Shown here: piece by piece, positions 18,168-27,393 of the stretch
Numbering within the stretch: the stretch's first letter is position 1
Layout: each line of letters opens with the position of its first letter
NCBI RefSeq assembly: GCF_014636235.1
Contig: NZ_BMDZ01000011.1
Location: 35,190-99,189 of the forward strand
Source: Tistrella bauzanensis
GTDB taxonomy: Bacteria > Pseudomonadota > Alphaproteobacteria > Tistrellales > Tistrellaceae
DNA: 64,000 nt
Reading direction: 5' to 3'
Notes under the pieces: model-generated
Told to the model about the DNA's origin: nothing
The model's input: the letters and a program-made list of their open reading frames with translations, nothing else
The model's database searches: none
Translations under genes and position numbers: made by a program

Positions 18168-18962
18168 TCAGTGCAACCGACTGGCAAGAAACTGCCGGCA
18201 TCGGTCGCTGACCGGGTTCTCGAACACCTGCGACGGTGGACCATCCTCGGCGATCACGCCCTGGTCGAAGAACGCAACCCGGCTCGAGACCTCCCGCGCG
18301 AAGCCCATTTCATGGGTCACGATCAGCATGGTGCGGCCTTCTTCGGCAAGCCCGCGGATCACCCGCAGCACCTCACCGACCAGTTCAGGGTCCAGTGCCG
18401 AGGTCGGCTCGTCGAACAGCATCACCCGGGGGTCCATGGCCAGCGCCCGGGCAATTGCCGCCCGCTGCTGCTGCCCGCCCGACAATTCCGCCGGATAATG
18501 ATCGCGTTTGTCGCCGATGCCGACCTTGTCCAGCAGCTTGCGCGCCGTGTCCACCGCCTCGGCCCGCGGCCGGCGCAGCACATGGATCGGCGCCTCCGTC
18601 AGGTTTTCCAGCACGGTCAGGTGCGGCCACAGGTTGAAGCTCTGGAACACCATGCCCAGGCGCGCGCGGATACGGTCGAGCTGGCGCGGATCCTGCGGCT
18701 CCATGCCGCCACCCCGCCGGGGCTTCAGACGGATCGGCTCCCCATCCACCCGCACCTCACCGGCATCCGGCATTTCCAGCATGTTGATACAGCGCAGGAA
18801 CGTGCTCTTGCCCGATCCGCTGCTGCCGATGATCGAAATCACATCGCCTTCGGCCGCCTGAAGTGACACCCCCTTCACGACCTCCAGATCGCCGAACCGT
18901 TTATGAAGGCGCTCCACCTCCAGTGCCCATTGTGCCCGTCCTGCTGCCTCCGACTGCGTCAT
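18168..18962 (-). CDS. Polar amino-acid ABC transporter ATP-binding protein (HisP/ArtP type)
   Basis: A 264-residue ATPase with Walker A GSSGSGKS (~48), signature LSGGQQQR (~168) and Walker B VMLFDEP (~190). The HisP-type RPRRAEA-rich stretch follows the Q-loop ([19 protein letters not shown]). ATG 18962 follows GAGGGGG. It is the first gene of the importer unit but is separated from the binding protein and permeases by the marR gene, an unusual order. Confidence 0.9.
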   Translation of the reverse strand: MTQSEAAGRAQWALEVERLHKRFGDLEVVKGVSLQAAEGDVISIIGSSGSGKSTFLRCINMLEMPDAGEVRVDGEPIRLKPRRGGGMEPQDPRQLDRIRARLGMVFQSFNLWPHLTVLENLTEAPIHVLRRPRAEAVDTARKLLDKVGIGDKRDHYPAELSGGQQQRAAIARALAMDPRVMLFDEPTSALDPELVGEVLRVIRGLAEEGRTMLIVTHEMGFAREVSSRVAFFDQGVIAEDGPPSQVFENPVSDRCRQFLASRLH

Positions 18963-19064
18963 GCGGCCCCCTCGCTGCCAGCATAAACCGGTGCCATCCC
19001 ACCCCAACAGGCGGCACCGGTCGTTTCAAGACAGGATTATGACGGCCCCGGCTGCGTATGGGAA

Positions 19065-19080
19065 CCGGCCGATCGGCCGG
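19065..19080. repeat. Perfect 16-bp palindrome downstream of ccmI
   Basis: CCGGCCGATCGGCCGG lies 25 nt past the ccmI stop, in the 142-nt gap before the ATPase gene. It may contribute to ending ccm transcription or may be a protein site. There is no T-run. Confidence 0.4.
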
Positions 19081-19104
19081 GCTGTCATCAGGCGGCGGTC
19101 ATCC

Positions 19105-20532
19105 TCAATCGCTCGATGGCTCCGGTGCCGGCAGTGCCGATAGCTGCCGCTCGACGGCGGCCCGGTCGGGGCTGTCGGCCGGCAGGCGGTCCAGCAGGCG
19201 CTGCCAAAGATCCCGGGCCGCGGCCGGCTCGCCATCGCGCAGATGGACCTGCCCACCCAGCCACAATGCCATCTCGTGATCGGGCGCCATGTCCAGCGCG
19301 CGCTTGCGGGCATCGCGTGCCGCCGCCGGGATCCTGGGGTCCATCGCGGCATCATCCGCCGGTTCCAGCCGGGCCTGCATCAGTGCCAGCTGGATATCCA
19401 TCACCCGCGGATTGGCCTCGGCGCCGCGCACCAGGGCCGCGCGGCTCGCCGCCGGATCGCCCAGCACCGCATAGGATCGTGCCAGCCGCAGCCAGCCTTC
19501 CGGGTCTTCCGGCGCATCGGACAGCCGGGCCGCCAGCCCCTCGACCATGCCGCGGATCATCTCGGCCTGTGCCGGCGGCACGGCCATGCCCTCGCCACGG
19601 CCCCCGGCGGTGGCGGTGCCATCACCCTCCTGCCACGCCTCGGGCATCAGCCCGGCCAGCGGCCGGCCCAGATCGCCGGCGGCGCGGCGGATCTGGCGTT
19701 CAAGCTCGGGCCGCCAGGGGGCATTGGCGGGGGTGTCGGCGGCGAGCGCCACCCAGCGTTCCAGCGCCGCCTCGATCCGTCCGCCCTGGGCGTCGGCCAG
19801 TCCCAGATAATAGCGCGCCGCCGCATTGTCGGGATCGATCGAGACCGCGCGTTCGAACAGCACACGGGCATGTTCGTCCACCTGCCCGCCCACCGCGATC
19901 ACCTCGGCGGCGGCGGCGCTGGTCAGCAGATCGACATCGTCAGGGGTCAGCGCCAGGGCGCGGGCGAAGGCGCGTGCCGCCTCATCATGGCGGCCAAGGC
20001 TGGTCAGCGACCGGCCAAGCAGGGTCCAGCCGCGCGGATCCTCGCTGTCGGCAGTCTCAAGACGGGTCGACAATTCCTCGGCCAGCCGCGCCAGATCGGC
20101 ATCGCTGCCGGCCGCCGCAACCGGGCGGGCACCGGCCGGCTGGTCTGGCAGGCCCGGATTGCCGATCCGGACATACAGGCCGACCGCGACCAGCGGCACC
20201 ACCACGATCAGAATTGCCGACAACCGGTTGGCGCGGCGGCGCTCCTTCGAGCCCGAGGCGACATGATGGGGCTGCGCACCACGCGCGCCATCCGCCGCCA
20301 GCAACCGGCGCTGGATCTCCAGCCGGGCGGCGATGGCCTCCTCGGCGGTCAGCCGGCCCGATGCAAGCTCGCGCTCCACCTCGGCAAGCTGGTCTCGATA
20401 GATCGCGATATCGCCCAGCCGGGCCGCACCGCGCTCACGCGCACGCCCCTTCAGCACCGGCAGCAGAAGCACGGTCAGGCAGATCAGGGTGGCAAGCGCG
20501 ATCGCCGCCCAGAACCAGATGCCGGATATCAT
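19105..20532 (-). CDS. ccmI: Cytochrome c maturation protein CcmI
   Basis: A 475-residue apocytochrome c chaperone of System I. It has an N-terminal membrane helix (IWFWAAIALATLICLTVLLL), the CcmI loop YRDQLAEVERELASGRLTAEE (~47), given here to its ends, and a second helix (~107). A periplasmic TPR domain follows (GWTLLGRSLTSLGRHDEAAR, ~165; another block ~330). ATG 20532 overlaps the ccmH stop by one base. It presents apocytochrome c to CcmF/H. Confidence 0.92.
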   Translation of the reverse strand: MISGIWFWAAIALATLICLTVLLLPVLKGRARERGAARLGDIAIYRDQLAEVERELASGRLTAEEAIAARLEIQRRLLAADGARGAQPHHVASGSKERRRANRLSAILIVVVPLVAVGLYVRIGNPGLPDQPAGARPVAAAGSDADLARLAEELSTRLETADSEDPRGWTLLGRSLTSLGRHDEAARAFARALALTPDDVDLLTSAAAAEVIAVGGQVDEHARVLFERAVSIDPDNAAARYYLGLADAQGGRIEAALERWVALAADTPANAPWRPELERQIRRAAGDLGRPLAGLMPEAWQEGDGTATAGGRGEGMAVPPAQAEMIRGMVEGLAARLSDAPEDPEGWLRLARSYAVLGDPAASRAALVRGAEANPRVMDIQLALMQARLEPADDAAMDPRIPAAARDARKRALDMAPDHEMALWLGGQVHLRDGEPAAARDLWQRLLDRLPADSPDRAAVERQLSALPAPEPSSD

Positions 20533-21341
20533 CAACGGGGCTCTCTATCCTCAGGCGTATCGTCACGACCGGCGGGTTCGTCGGCGGCGGCGGGCTTGTC
20601 GGCAACCGGTTCCTCATCCACGGCGGGCACATCGTCGACAGGCGCGGCGTCGACGGGCGCGTCGGTCAGGGGCGCATCGACCACGTCCACGTCCCTGGCG
20701 GAGGCGTCACCCGCGGCCGGCAGGTCCGCCGGAACCGGCGTGCCATCATCCATCAGCCGGGCCAGTCGCCAGGCCTCGTCGTCATCCAGCGGCCGTGCAA
20801 AGCCATCCTCGGCCGCCTTGGCCGCATAAGCGCGGCGCTGGCGGCGGATGAAGGCGATCACGATCACCGCACCGGCCAGCAGCACCAGCGCCGGCGCCGC
20901 CCACAGCAGATAGGTGGTGGGCTTCACCGGCGGGCGCATCAGCACCCAGTCGCCATACCGCTCCACCATGAATGCCAGGATCTGATCGCGGCTGCGGCCC
21001 TCGGCCACCTGCTCGCGCACGATCTGGCGCAGGTCGCGGGCAAGTTCGGCGTTGCTGTCCTCGATCGACTGGTTCTGGCAGACCAGACAGCGCAGTTCCT
21101 TGGAAATCTCGCGCGCCCGACGCTCTTCGGCCGGATCGGCCAGCGGTGCCTCGGGTCGGCTCAACGGCCCCGGCGCCACACTGCCCGGCGCCGGCATCGC
21201 CTGGGGCACGCGCGGCGAGGGCGCATCGGTCTGCTGGGCCAGCGCCACCGGGCTGGCGGCCGGCAGCAGCACCGGGGCCGCCAACAGGGCGGCGACGCAA
21301 ACGATCAAGACGCGGTACCGCCTGTGGCCCACCCCGCTCAT
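20532..21341 (-). CDS. ccmH: Cytochrome c maturation protein CcmH with acidic C-terminal tail
   Basis: A 269-residue membrane-anchored thiol-disulfide oxidoreductase that reduces apocytochrome c. It has a signal peptide, then the domain with active site LRCLVCQNQSIEDSNA (LRCxxC, ~84) and a membrane helix (TYLLWAAPALVLLAGAVIVI, ~140). Usual CcmH is about 150 residues. Here roughly 90 residues rich in Asp, Pro and Ala follow the core (PVDAAPVDDVPAVDEEPV), probably disordered. The start overlaps the ccmG stop by 4 nt. Confidence 0.92.
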   Translation of the reverse strand: MSGVGHRRYRVLIVCVAALLAAPVLLPAASPVALAQQTDAPSPRVPQAMPAPGSVAPGPLSRPEAPLADPAEERRAREISKELRCLVCQNQSIEDSNAELARDLRQIVREQVAEGRSRDQILAFMVERYGDWVLMRPPVKPTTYLLWAAPALVLLAGAVIVIAFIRRQRRAYAAKAAEDGFARPLDDDEAWRLARLMDDGTPVPADLPAAGDASARDVDVVDAPLTDAPVDAAPVDDVPAVDEEPVADKPAAADEPAGRDDTPEDREPR

Positions 21342-21874
21342 TCCGCCGCCTCGCGCAGCAATGGCCGGATACGCGTCTCCAGCGCCTCGGCGGTCAGCAC
21401 CCCGATATGCTGGGCGATGATATGCCCGCGACCATCGATGACGAAGGTCTCGGGCACGCCCGAGATGCCGAATTCGATGCCGGTGCGGCCATCCAGATCG
21501 GCGCCGATCTGCGCGTAAGGGTCGCCGTGACGATCCAGCCAGCGCCGGGCATCCTCGGGCCGGTCCTTGTAATTCACGCCCACGATCCGCACGCCGTCCT
21601 CCCGCGCCATCTTCATCAGCTGCGGGTGTTCCGCCAGGCAGGGCACACACCACGAGGCAAAGAAATTCACCAGCACCGGCCGGCCGTCGGCCAGATCCGC
21701 GGCCGCGAGGCCCTCATCGCGGCCCTCGATCGGCGGCAGGTCGAAGGCCGGCACCGGCTTGTCGATCCGCCCCGACGGCACCGCGCGCGGGTCGAGCTCC
21801 AATCCGGTCATGAACACGGCCGCCAGGGCCACGAACACCAGCACCGGCAGCACATAGATCAGGCGTCGCAGCAT
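21338..21874 (-). CDS. ccmG: Thiol:disulfide interchange protein CcmG/DsbE
   Basis: A 178-residue periplasmic thioredoxin-fold protein anchored by an N-terminal helix (LIYVLPVLVFVALAAVFMTG). The active site is FFASWCVPCLAEHP (WCxxC, ~78), and the conserved GVPETFVIDGRGHI segment is near 142. It keeps the apocytochrome heme-binding cysteines reduced, upstream of CcmH. It follows ccmF by 11 nt. Confidence 0.94.
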   Translation of the reverse strand: MLRRLIYVLPVLVFVALAAVFMTGLELDPRAVPSGRIDKPVPAFDLPPIEGRDEGLAAADLADGRPVLVNFFASWCVPCLAEHPQLMKMAREDGVRIVGVNYKDRPEDARRWLDRHGDPYAQIGADLDGRTGIEFGISGVPETFVIDGRGHIIAQHIGVLTAEALETRIRPLLREAAE

Positions 21875-21885
21875 CTGTCAGCAGC

Positions 21886-23916
21886 TCACTCGGCGGGAAC
21901 GGTGCCGGGGGCCGGGTTGCGGGCGCGCCGTGGCGCGCCCACTCTCAGGCGCCGGTCGCTCAGCGATACCATGCCGCCGGCGGCCATGACCAGCGCCCCG
22001 GCCCAGATCCAGGGCGTGAGCGGGTTGTGGTACAGCCGGAAGCTCCATTTGCCGTCCACCGGCTCGGCACCGGCCAGCGCCACATAAACGTCGGTGACGC
22101 CGTTGGTGCGGATCGCCGCCTCGGTCGTCGTGGTGCCCTGGGTGGGGTAGAAGCGGATTTCAGGCGTCAGCTTGCCGACCACCCGGCCGCCGATCATGGC
22201 GCCATCGACTGTGCTGCCACCGGATATCAGCCGCAGATCGGCCATGGTGCTGCGGTAATTCGGCCCAGGCTGCTGGCTGACGCCACGGAATTCCAGCGTC
22301 CGGCCGCCAATCTCGGCGCGATCTCCCGGCGCCAGGGTCACGGTGCGCTCCGACTGCCAGATCGAGGCGCCGGTGATGCCCAGCACCAGGATACCGACAC
22401 CGCAATGGGCAATCGCCGTCCCCCAGGCCGATCGCGGCAGGCCACGTGCCCGCCGCCAGGCGCCGCCACGTCCCCCGCCACCACGGCGCGACCACACCCG
22501 CTCAACGATATCGGTCAGGCTCGCCGCCACCAGCCATACGCCCAGCATCATGCCCAAGGCGCCCAGCGCGCCATCCACGCCGAAGCCGCCGATCGCGAAG
22601 CCGGCCGCCGCCGCCAGCAGGGCCGCGACCATGGCGAAGCGCAGGCGCTGCAACACGGCGCCAAGATCACCGCGCTTCCAGGCCAGCGACGGTCCCATCC
22701 CGGCCACGATCAGCAGCGGTACGGCCAGCGGCACCACGGTGGCGTCGAAAAACGGCGGGCCCACCGTCACCTTGGTGCCGGCGAAGGCATCCAGGAACAG
22801 CGGATACAGCGTACCGATCAGCACGGTCGCGGCCAGCGCCGCCAGCAGCAGATTGTTGACCACGAGCCCGCTTTCGCGGCTGACCGGCGCGAACAGCCCG
22901 CCGGGCTTCAGCGCCGGCGCCCGCCAGGCATAGAGCGCCAGCCCCCCGCCGACCACCACACACATGAACACCAGCACGAACACACCGCGCGTCGGGTCGC
23001 TCGCAAAGGCATGCACCGAGGTGATGACGCCCGAGCGCACGATGAAGGTGCCAAGCAGGCTGAGCGAGAAGGTCAGGATGGCAAGCAGGATGGTCCACGA
23101 CTTCAGCGTGTCGCGCTTTTCCACCACGATCGCCGAATGCAGCAGGGCGGTTCCCGCCATCCAGGGCATCAGCGAGGCGTTCTCGACCGGATCCCAGAAC
23201 CACCAGCCGCCCCAGCCCAGTTCGTAATAGGCCCACCACGACCCCAGCGCGATGCCGATGGTCAGGAAAACCCAGGCGGCCAGCGTCCAGGGGCGCACCC
23301 AGCGCGCCCAGGCGGCATCGACCCGGCCCTCGATCAGGGCCGCGATGGCGAAGGCGAAGGCGATCGAGAAGCCGACATAGCCCAGATACAGGAAGGGCGG
23401 ATGGAAGGCGAGGCCCGGATCCTGAAGCAGCGGGTTCAGGTCGCGACCTTCCGCCGGCGGCGGCATCAGCCGCTCGAACGGGTTCGAGGTCAGCAGCATG
23501 AACAGCAGGAAGCCGATCGCGATCATGCCCTGAACCGACAGCACCCGCGCCCTGAGGGTCGGCGGCAGGTTGCGGCCGAACAGCGCCACCGCGCCGCCAT
23601 ACAGGCTGAGGATCAGCGCCCACAGCAGCAGCGACCCTTCATGATTGCCCCAGACGCCGGTGATCTTGTAGAGCAGCGGCTTGGCGGTATGAGAGTTCGA
23701 TGCCACCAGCAGCACCGAGAAATCGCTGGTGACGAAGGCCACGGTCAGGCAGGCGAAAGCCGCGCCGATCGCCAGCATCTGGGCCATGGCGGCGCCACGA
23801 CCGGCGGCCATCAGCGCCGCGTCGCCGCGCGCGGCACCGATCAGCGGCACCACGGCCTGAACCAGCGCCATGGCCAGCGCCAGGACCAGCAGATAATGAC
23901 CCAGTTCGGCTATCAT
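21886..23916 (-). CDS. ccmF: Heme lyase subunit CcmF
   Basis: A 676-residue polytopic membrane protein that attaches heme to apocytochrome c. The WWD heme-handling motif is present (WGGWWFWDPVENASLMPW, ~235), as is HSAIVVEKRDTLKSW (~260). The N-terminal GHYLLVLALAMALVQ and the soluble C-terminal OB-like domain are typical, as is the normal length. The start at 23916 overlaps the ccmE stop by 4 nt. Confidence 0.95.
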   Translation of the reverse strand: MIAELGHYLLVLALAMALVQAVVPLIGAARGDAALMAAGRGAAMAQMLAIGAAFACLTVAFVTSDFSVLLVASNSHTAKPLLYKITGVWGNHEGSLLLWALILSLYGGAVALFGRNLPPTLRARVLSVQGMIAIGFLLFMLLTSNPFERLMPPPAEGRDLNPLLQDPGLAFHPPFLYLGYVGFSIAFAFAIAALIEGRVDAAWARWVRPWTLAAWVFLTIGIALGSWWAYYELGWGGWWFWDPVENASLMPWMAGTALLHSAIVVEKRDTLKSWTILLAILTFSLSLLGTFIVRSGVITSVHAFASDPTRGVFVLVFMCVVVGGGLALYAWRAPALKPGGLFAPVSRESGLVVNNLLLAALAATVLIGTLYPLFLDAFAGTKVTVGPPFFDATVVPLAVPLLIVAGMGPSLAWKRGDLGAVLQRLRFAMVAALLAAAAGFAIGGFGVDGALGALGMMLGVWLVAASLTDIVERVWSRRGGGGRGGAWRRARGLPRSAWGTAIAHCGVGILVLGITGASIWQSERTVTLAPGDRAEIGGRTLEFRGVSQQPGPNYRSTMADLRLISGGSTVDGAMIGGRVVGKLTPEIRFYPTQGTTTTEAAIRTNGVTDVYVALAGAEPVDGKWSFRLYHNPLTPWIWAGALVMAAGGMVSLSDRRLRVGAPRRARNPAPGTVPAE

Positions 23917-24485
23917 CGGGGTGCCTCGCCATCAGCCGGCTTCATCAGGCCCTGGTGATCGCCAGCCGCGGCGCCGTCGCCCTTCCAGGTGCCGGCGCGC
24001 TTCATGGCGTCCACCACCTCGGGCGGCATATAGGTCTCGTCATGCTTGGCCAGCACCTGTTCGGCCGTGACCGTGCCATCGGGCTCGAACCGGCCTTCGG
24101 CGACGATGCCCTGCCCCTCGCGGAACAGGTCGGGCAGCAGGCCGTCATAGCGGATGGTCAGGGTTTCCGCGCCATCGGTAACGACGAAGGCGACATTGGT
24201 GCCGGGGCCGCGGGCGACACTGCCGGCCTCCACAAGACCCCCCACCCGCAATCGCGTACCGGGTTCCACCTGTTTGGCGATGATGTCGCTGGGGCTGTAG
24301 AAGAACAGCAGATTGTCGCGGAACGCGCCCAGCACCAGGGCCAGCGCCACGGCCACCAGGGCCAGGATGCCGCCCAATGCATACATGCGCCGGCGCTTGC
24401 GGGTGAAGCGGCGGGGCGGCGTGCCGGAGACCGGCCGCCGGGGCGGCAGGTCGGCGCTGGCGGACCGGTCAGGCGCGGGCGACAT
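23913..24485 (-). CDS. ccmE: Heme chaperone CcmE
   Basis: A 190-residue periplasmic heme carrier. It has an Arg-rich N-terminus (RRFTRKRRRMYALGGILAL) and a membrane helix. The OB-fold follows, with RVGGLVEAGSVARGP and the heme-binding motif LAKHDETYMPPEV, in which His binds heme covalently (HDExY). ATG 24485 has GGAG 9 nt upstream. An ATG at 24521 is also open and would overlap ccmD by 53 nt. A longer frame to 24698 is ccmD in another frame. Confidence 0.92.
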   Translation of the reverse strand: MSPAPDRSASADLPPRRPVSGTPPRRFTRKRRRMYALGGILALVAVALALVLGAFRDNLLFFYSPSDIIAKQVEPGTRLRVGGLVEAGSVARGPGTNVAFVVTDGAETLTIRYDGLLPDLFREGQGIVAEGRFEPDGTVTAEQVLAKHDETYMPPEVVDAMKRAGTWKGDGAAAGDHQGLMKPADGEAPR

Positions 24486-24735
24486 CGTCGGCGGCTCCAT
24501 CGTCATGGGGGCGGCGCTCATGCGCCGTGGGCGAGGGCGCGCCGGCCCGCGCGCGACGCCGTCGGCCACGGCCAAGGCCCAGCGCCTCCAGCCGCGCCAG
24601 CCGCGCCTCGGCGCGCCGGACGGCCGCGCGACTGTGCAGCCACAGCCCCGCCAGCACCACCAGCGCAAAGCCGAAGGATGGCCAGACAAAGGCGGCATAG
24701 CCGCCCATGGCGAAGAAGGTGTCGAGGTCGTTCAC
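24469..24735 (-). CDS. ccmD: Heme exporter accessory protein CcmD
   Basis: An 88-residue small membrane protein. It has the CcmD signature DTFFAMGGYAAFVWPSFGFA and one membrane helix (LVVLAGLWLH). The Arg-rich cytoplasmic tail (LGRGRRRRARAGAPS) makes it longer than usual (about 50-60 residues). It starts at a GTG. It helps release holo-CcmE from CcmABC. It overlaps ccmE by about 17 nt. Confidence 0.88.
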   Translation of the reverse strand: MNDLDTFFAMGGYAAFVWPSFGFALVVLAGLWLHSRAAVRRAEARLARLEALGLGRGRRRRARAGAPSPTAHERRPHDDGAADDVARA

Positions 24736-24929
24736 CGCCGTCGGATCCCCAGGAGATCGGGTGTGGCCGCCATATGCGCCCGGTTCAAGACCATGGCAAC
24801 CGCCCGGAGGCGGTCTGGCCGCGTCATGGCACCCCTATGGCCCTGTAGATAGTGCCGCAACCGCCCGGTCGTCCAGTGCAAGCGGATGATTGCGTTGCTA
24901 TGTCGCGGAACCGGCATGCGAATTGTCAC
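24732..24929 (-). CDS. Small ORF filling the ccmC-ccmD gap
   Basis: A 65-codon frame from a GTG 3 nt after the ccmC stop to a TGA overlapping the ccmD GTG by 4 nt. Its product is basic (Arg/His-rich, for example RLHWTTGRLRHYLQGHRG), has no membrane helix and matches no family I know. Third-position GC is lower than in the neighbours, so it may be chance. The tight fit with both neighbours is the only support. Confidence 0.3.
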   Translation of the reverse strand: MTIRMPVPRHSNAIIRLHWTTGRLRHYLQGHRGAMTRPDRLRAVAMVLNRAHMAATPDLLGIRRR

Positions 24930-24932
24930 CGG

Positions 24933-25658
24933 TCACTCGCCGCCCAGCGCCGCCTGCATTTCGATCGTGCGCGCCCGTCGTTCCAGCAGTTCGGCCCGCG
25001 CCCGCAGGCAGACGATGCCAACGAACAGCAGCGTGAAGCCCAGCGCCATCAGCAGCAACGGCCACAGCATGCTGGGATGGATCGACGGCGCGTCGAGCTT
25101 CGAGATCGTCGCCGGCTGGTGCAGCGTGTTCCACCAGTCGACGGAAAACTTGATGATCGGCAGGTTGACCACGCCCACCACCGCCAGGATGCCGGCCGCC
25201 CTGGCGCCGCGCTCGGGGCTGTCGAAGGCATCGCGCAGCACCATATAGCCCAGATACAGGAAGAACAGCAGCAGCACCGATGTCAGGCGCGCGTCCCACA
25301 CCCACCAGGTGCCCCACATCGGCTGCCCCCACAGCGCGCCGCTGACCAGGGCGATGGCGGTGAAAGCGGCCCCCGCCGGCGCGATCGCCTTGGCCGCCAC
25401 ATCGGCGACGCCATGGCGCCAGATCAGATAGACGGCGCTGGACACCGCCAGCCCCGCATAGGCGAACATCGACATCCAGGCTGCCGGCACATGCACATAC
25501 ATGATCCGGAAGCTTTCGCCCTGCTGGTAGTCGGGCGGCGCCACGAACAGGCCAAGATACAGGCCGACCGCGATCAGCGCCAGCCCGGCCAGGGTCGCGG
25601 GCCCGCGCACCCGGTCGATGATGCGGCCGAAAAGGGTTGGGTTGGCATAGCGGTGCAT
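24933..25658 (-). CDS. ccmC: Heme exporter permease CcmC
   Basis: A 241-residue membrane protein with six helices. It has the tryptophan-rich WWD heme motif (MWGTWWVWDARLTSVLLLFF, ~115) and the flanking histidines YVHVPAAWMSMFAY (~57) and WWNTLHQPATI (~170) that ligate heme for loading onto CcmE. ATG 25658 begins the family N-terminus MHRYANPTLF. A 211-nt spacer separates it from ccmB, with no gene seen. Confidence 0.94.
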   Translation of the reverse strand: MHRYANPTLFGRIIDRVRGPATLAGLALIAVGLYLGLFVAPPDYQQGESFRIMYVHVPAAWMSMFAYAGLAVSSAVYLIWRHGVADVAAKAIAPAGAAFTAIALVSGALWGQPMWGTWWVWDARLTSVLLLFFLYLGYMVLRDAFDSPERGARAAGILAVVGVVNLPIIKFSVDWWNTLHQPATISKLDAPSIHPSMLWPLLLMALGFTLLFVGIVCLRARAELLERRARTIEMQAALGGE

Positions 25659-25869
25659 CGGGAACGGCACCCCGCCGGCTGGAGGAAACGATAACTCGGG
25701 TGGTCGCCACACGGACAGGTGGTTGTCACACGGACGGGCTGGCGATCATCGGCCGCCGGTCGAGGAGGTGCCCGCTTTCGGCGCCCCTGTCAATCCCGCC
25801 CGGGACTGCGCGACGATCGGACGCGCCGGTCCGCATGGTCAGTCGGTCATCTTCGCCCGTCGGGCCCGA

Positions 25870-26583
25870 TCAGTCCAGTGCCGCCCGCAGGCCCGCCGCC
25901 GCCGCCAGCGGCGCCAGCGCCAGCGCCAGCACCGATCCGGCCCCCAGCAGCATCAGATGCGGGCCAGTGGGCAGGCCGTTTGCCGCCGCCTCCACCGCGC
26001 CGACGCCGAAGATCAGCACCGGCACATACAGCGGCAACAGCAGCAATGGCATCAGGGCGGCGCCACGCCTGGCGCCCAGGGTCAGCGCCGCCCCGATCGC
26101 GCCGATCAGCGACAGCGCGGGGGTGCCAACCGCCAGCGACAGCATCAACGTGCCAAGAACCGCGCTGTCGATCTGCAACATGATCGCCACCACCGGCGCC
26201 GCCACGATCAGCGGCAGGCCGGTCGTCAGCCAGTGAGCCACCACCTTCGCCACCACCACCAGTGCCAGCGGCGCAGGGGCCAGCGCCAGGGCCTCTAACG
26301 CGCCGTCATTGCGGTCGGTATCGAACAGCCGGTCCAGCGACAGCAGCACCGCCAGCAGCGCCGAGGCCCAGACCACCCCCGATGCGATCCGCGACAGAAC
26401 CTGCGGCCCCGGCCCCACCCCCAGTGGGAACAGGGTCGCCGCCACCACGAAGAAGGCCAGCACCGCCACCACATCGCCCGACCGGCCGGCGGTGCGCGCG
26501 AGGTCGCGGCGCAGCACCGCAAGCAGGGTCCGCCCCAGACCCGGTGTCGCCCCGGACGGTCCGGGCGCCATCGGATCGCTCAT
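25870..26583 (-). CDS. ccmB: Heme exporter permease CcmB
   Basis: A 237-residue membrane protein with six helices and the CcmB landmarks LLAVLRRDLARTAGRSGDVV, FDTDRNDGALEALALAPAPL (~85) and LPLYVPVLIFGVGAVEAA (~180). It pairs with CcmA. Together with CcmC and CcmD they release heme-loaded CcmE. The start overlaps the ccmA stop by 4 nt. Confidence 0.93.
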   Translation of the reverse strand: MSDPMAPGPSGATPGLGRTLLAVLRRDLARTAGRSGDVVAVLAFFVVAATLFPLGVGPGPQVLSRIASGVVWASALLAVLLSLDRLFDTDRNDGALEALALAPAPLALVVVAKVVAHWLTTGLPLIVAAPVVAIMLQIDSAVLGTLMLSLAVGTPALSLIGAIGAALTLGARRGAALMPLLLLPLYVPVLIFGVGAVEAAANGLPTGPHLMLLGAGSVLALALAPLAAAAGLRAALD

Positions 26584-27242
26584 GGCGCCGCCTCCTCGAT
26601 ATCCAGCCCGATCGCCCGATCGCCCAACCCGAGTGGCAGATGGGTGGCGGTCACCACCATGCCGCCCCGGTCCAGATGGTCACCGATCAGCCCGGCGACC
26701 AGCGCGCTGCCGCTGCGGTCCAGCGCCGTCGTCGGTTCGTCCAGCACCCAGAGCGGGCGATGGGCCAGCAGCAGCCGCGCCAGCGCCAGCCGGCGGCGCT
26801 GGCCGGCCGACAGCACCCTGACCGGCAGGTCCGCCAGATGCGGGATATCGAGCGCGGTCAGCGCCGCGACCACCCGATCGGCCCGCCCGGCGCGCGCCAC
26901 CCCCATGATCGCCGCCCAATGGCCCAGATCGGCGCCGGCCGACAACTCGCCGGCGATGCCGTCGCGATGGCCCAGATACTGCAGCCGCTCGCGCCAGGGC
27001 AGGTCGTGGTCGTCCCGGTCCAGACCATTCCACAGGATCTGGCCGGCATCGGCGCGCACGAAGCCGGCGATGATCCTGAGCAGGGTGGATTTGCCGCTGC
27101 CATTGCGCCCGGTCACCACCAGAGCATGGCCGGCGCGCAGTTCGCCGTCCAGATGCAGGAAGATCGGACGGTCGCCACGAAAACAGGCAAGATCGTGCAG
27201 GACCAGTTGGTCAGGGCCGTCATTTTGCGGGGTTTGGGTCAC
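26580..27242 (-). CDS. ccmA: Heme exporter ATP-binding protein CcmA
   Basis: A 220-residue ATPase with Walker A GRNGSGKS (~44), signature VLSAGQRRR (~143; the SAGQ form is typical of CcmA) and Walker B LWVLDEP (~163). It starts at a GTG (27242) with GAGGA 5 nt upstream; the longer frame to 27524 runs into the divergent exporter gene. It is the first gene of the ccm run, so the main ccm promoter should lie in 27243-27393. Confidence 0.92.
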   Translation of the reverse strand: MTQTPQNDGPDQLVLHDLACFRGDRPIFLHLDGELRAGHALVVTGRNGSGKSTLLRIIAGFVRADAGQILWNGLDRDDHDLPWRERLQYLGHRDGIAGELSAGADLGHWAAIMGVARAGRADRVVAALTALDIPHLADLPVRVLSAGQRRRLALARLLLAHRPLWVLDEPTTALDRSGSALVAGLIGDHLDRGGMVVTATHLPLGLGDRAIGLDIEEAAP

Positions 27243-27393
27243 AGGATCCTCACGATACGGCCCTGGCGGGTGACTTCCCGGCTTGCCATCATGCCGCCAC
27301 AATGGATAGACCAAAGGACGGCCACGGGAAAGCCCCCGGGGCGGCTGACATCCGGAAGGACCGAAGCGCAATGGCGGAGCGGACGACGACCGC

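Noticed and set aside
22027-23958. A 643-codon open frame opposite ccmF
   Set aside because: Same antisense effect. ccmF is unmistakable on the other strand.
25659-25869. Hidden gene or repeat array between ccmC and ccmB
   Set aside because: No frame looks coding. The two CACACGGAC copies (about 22 nt apart) are too short and too few to call a repeat.
27243-27393. Possible amino-acid riboswitch before the LysE-type exporter gene
   Set aside because: No conserved lysine or guanidine riboswitch core is visible. The region is short and shared with the ccmA promoter.
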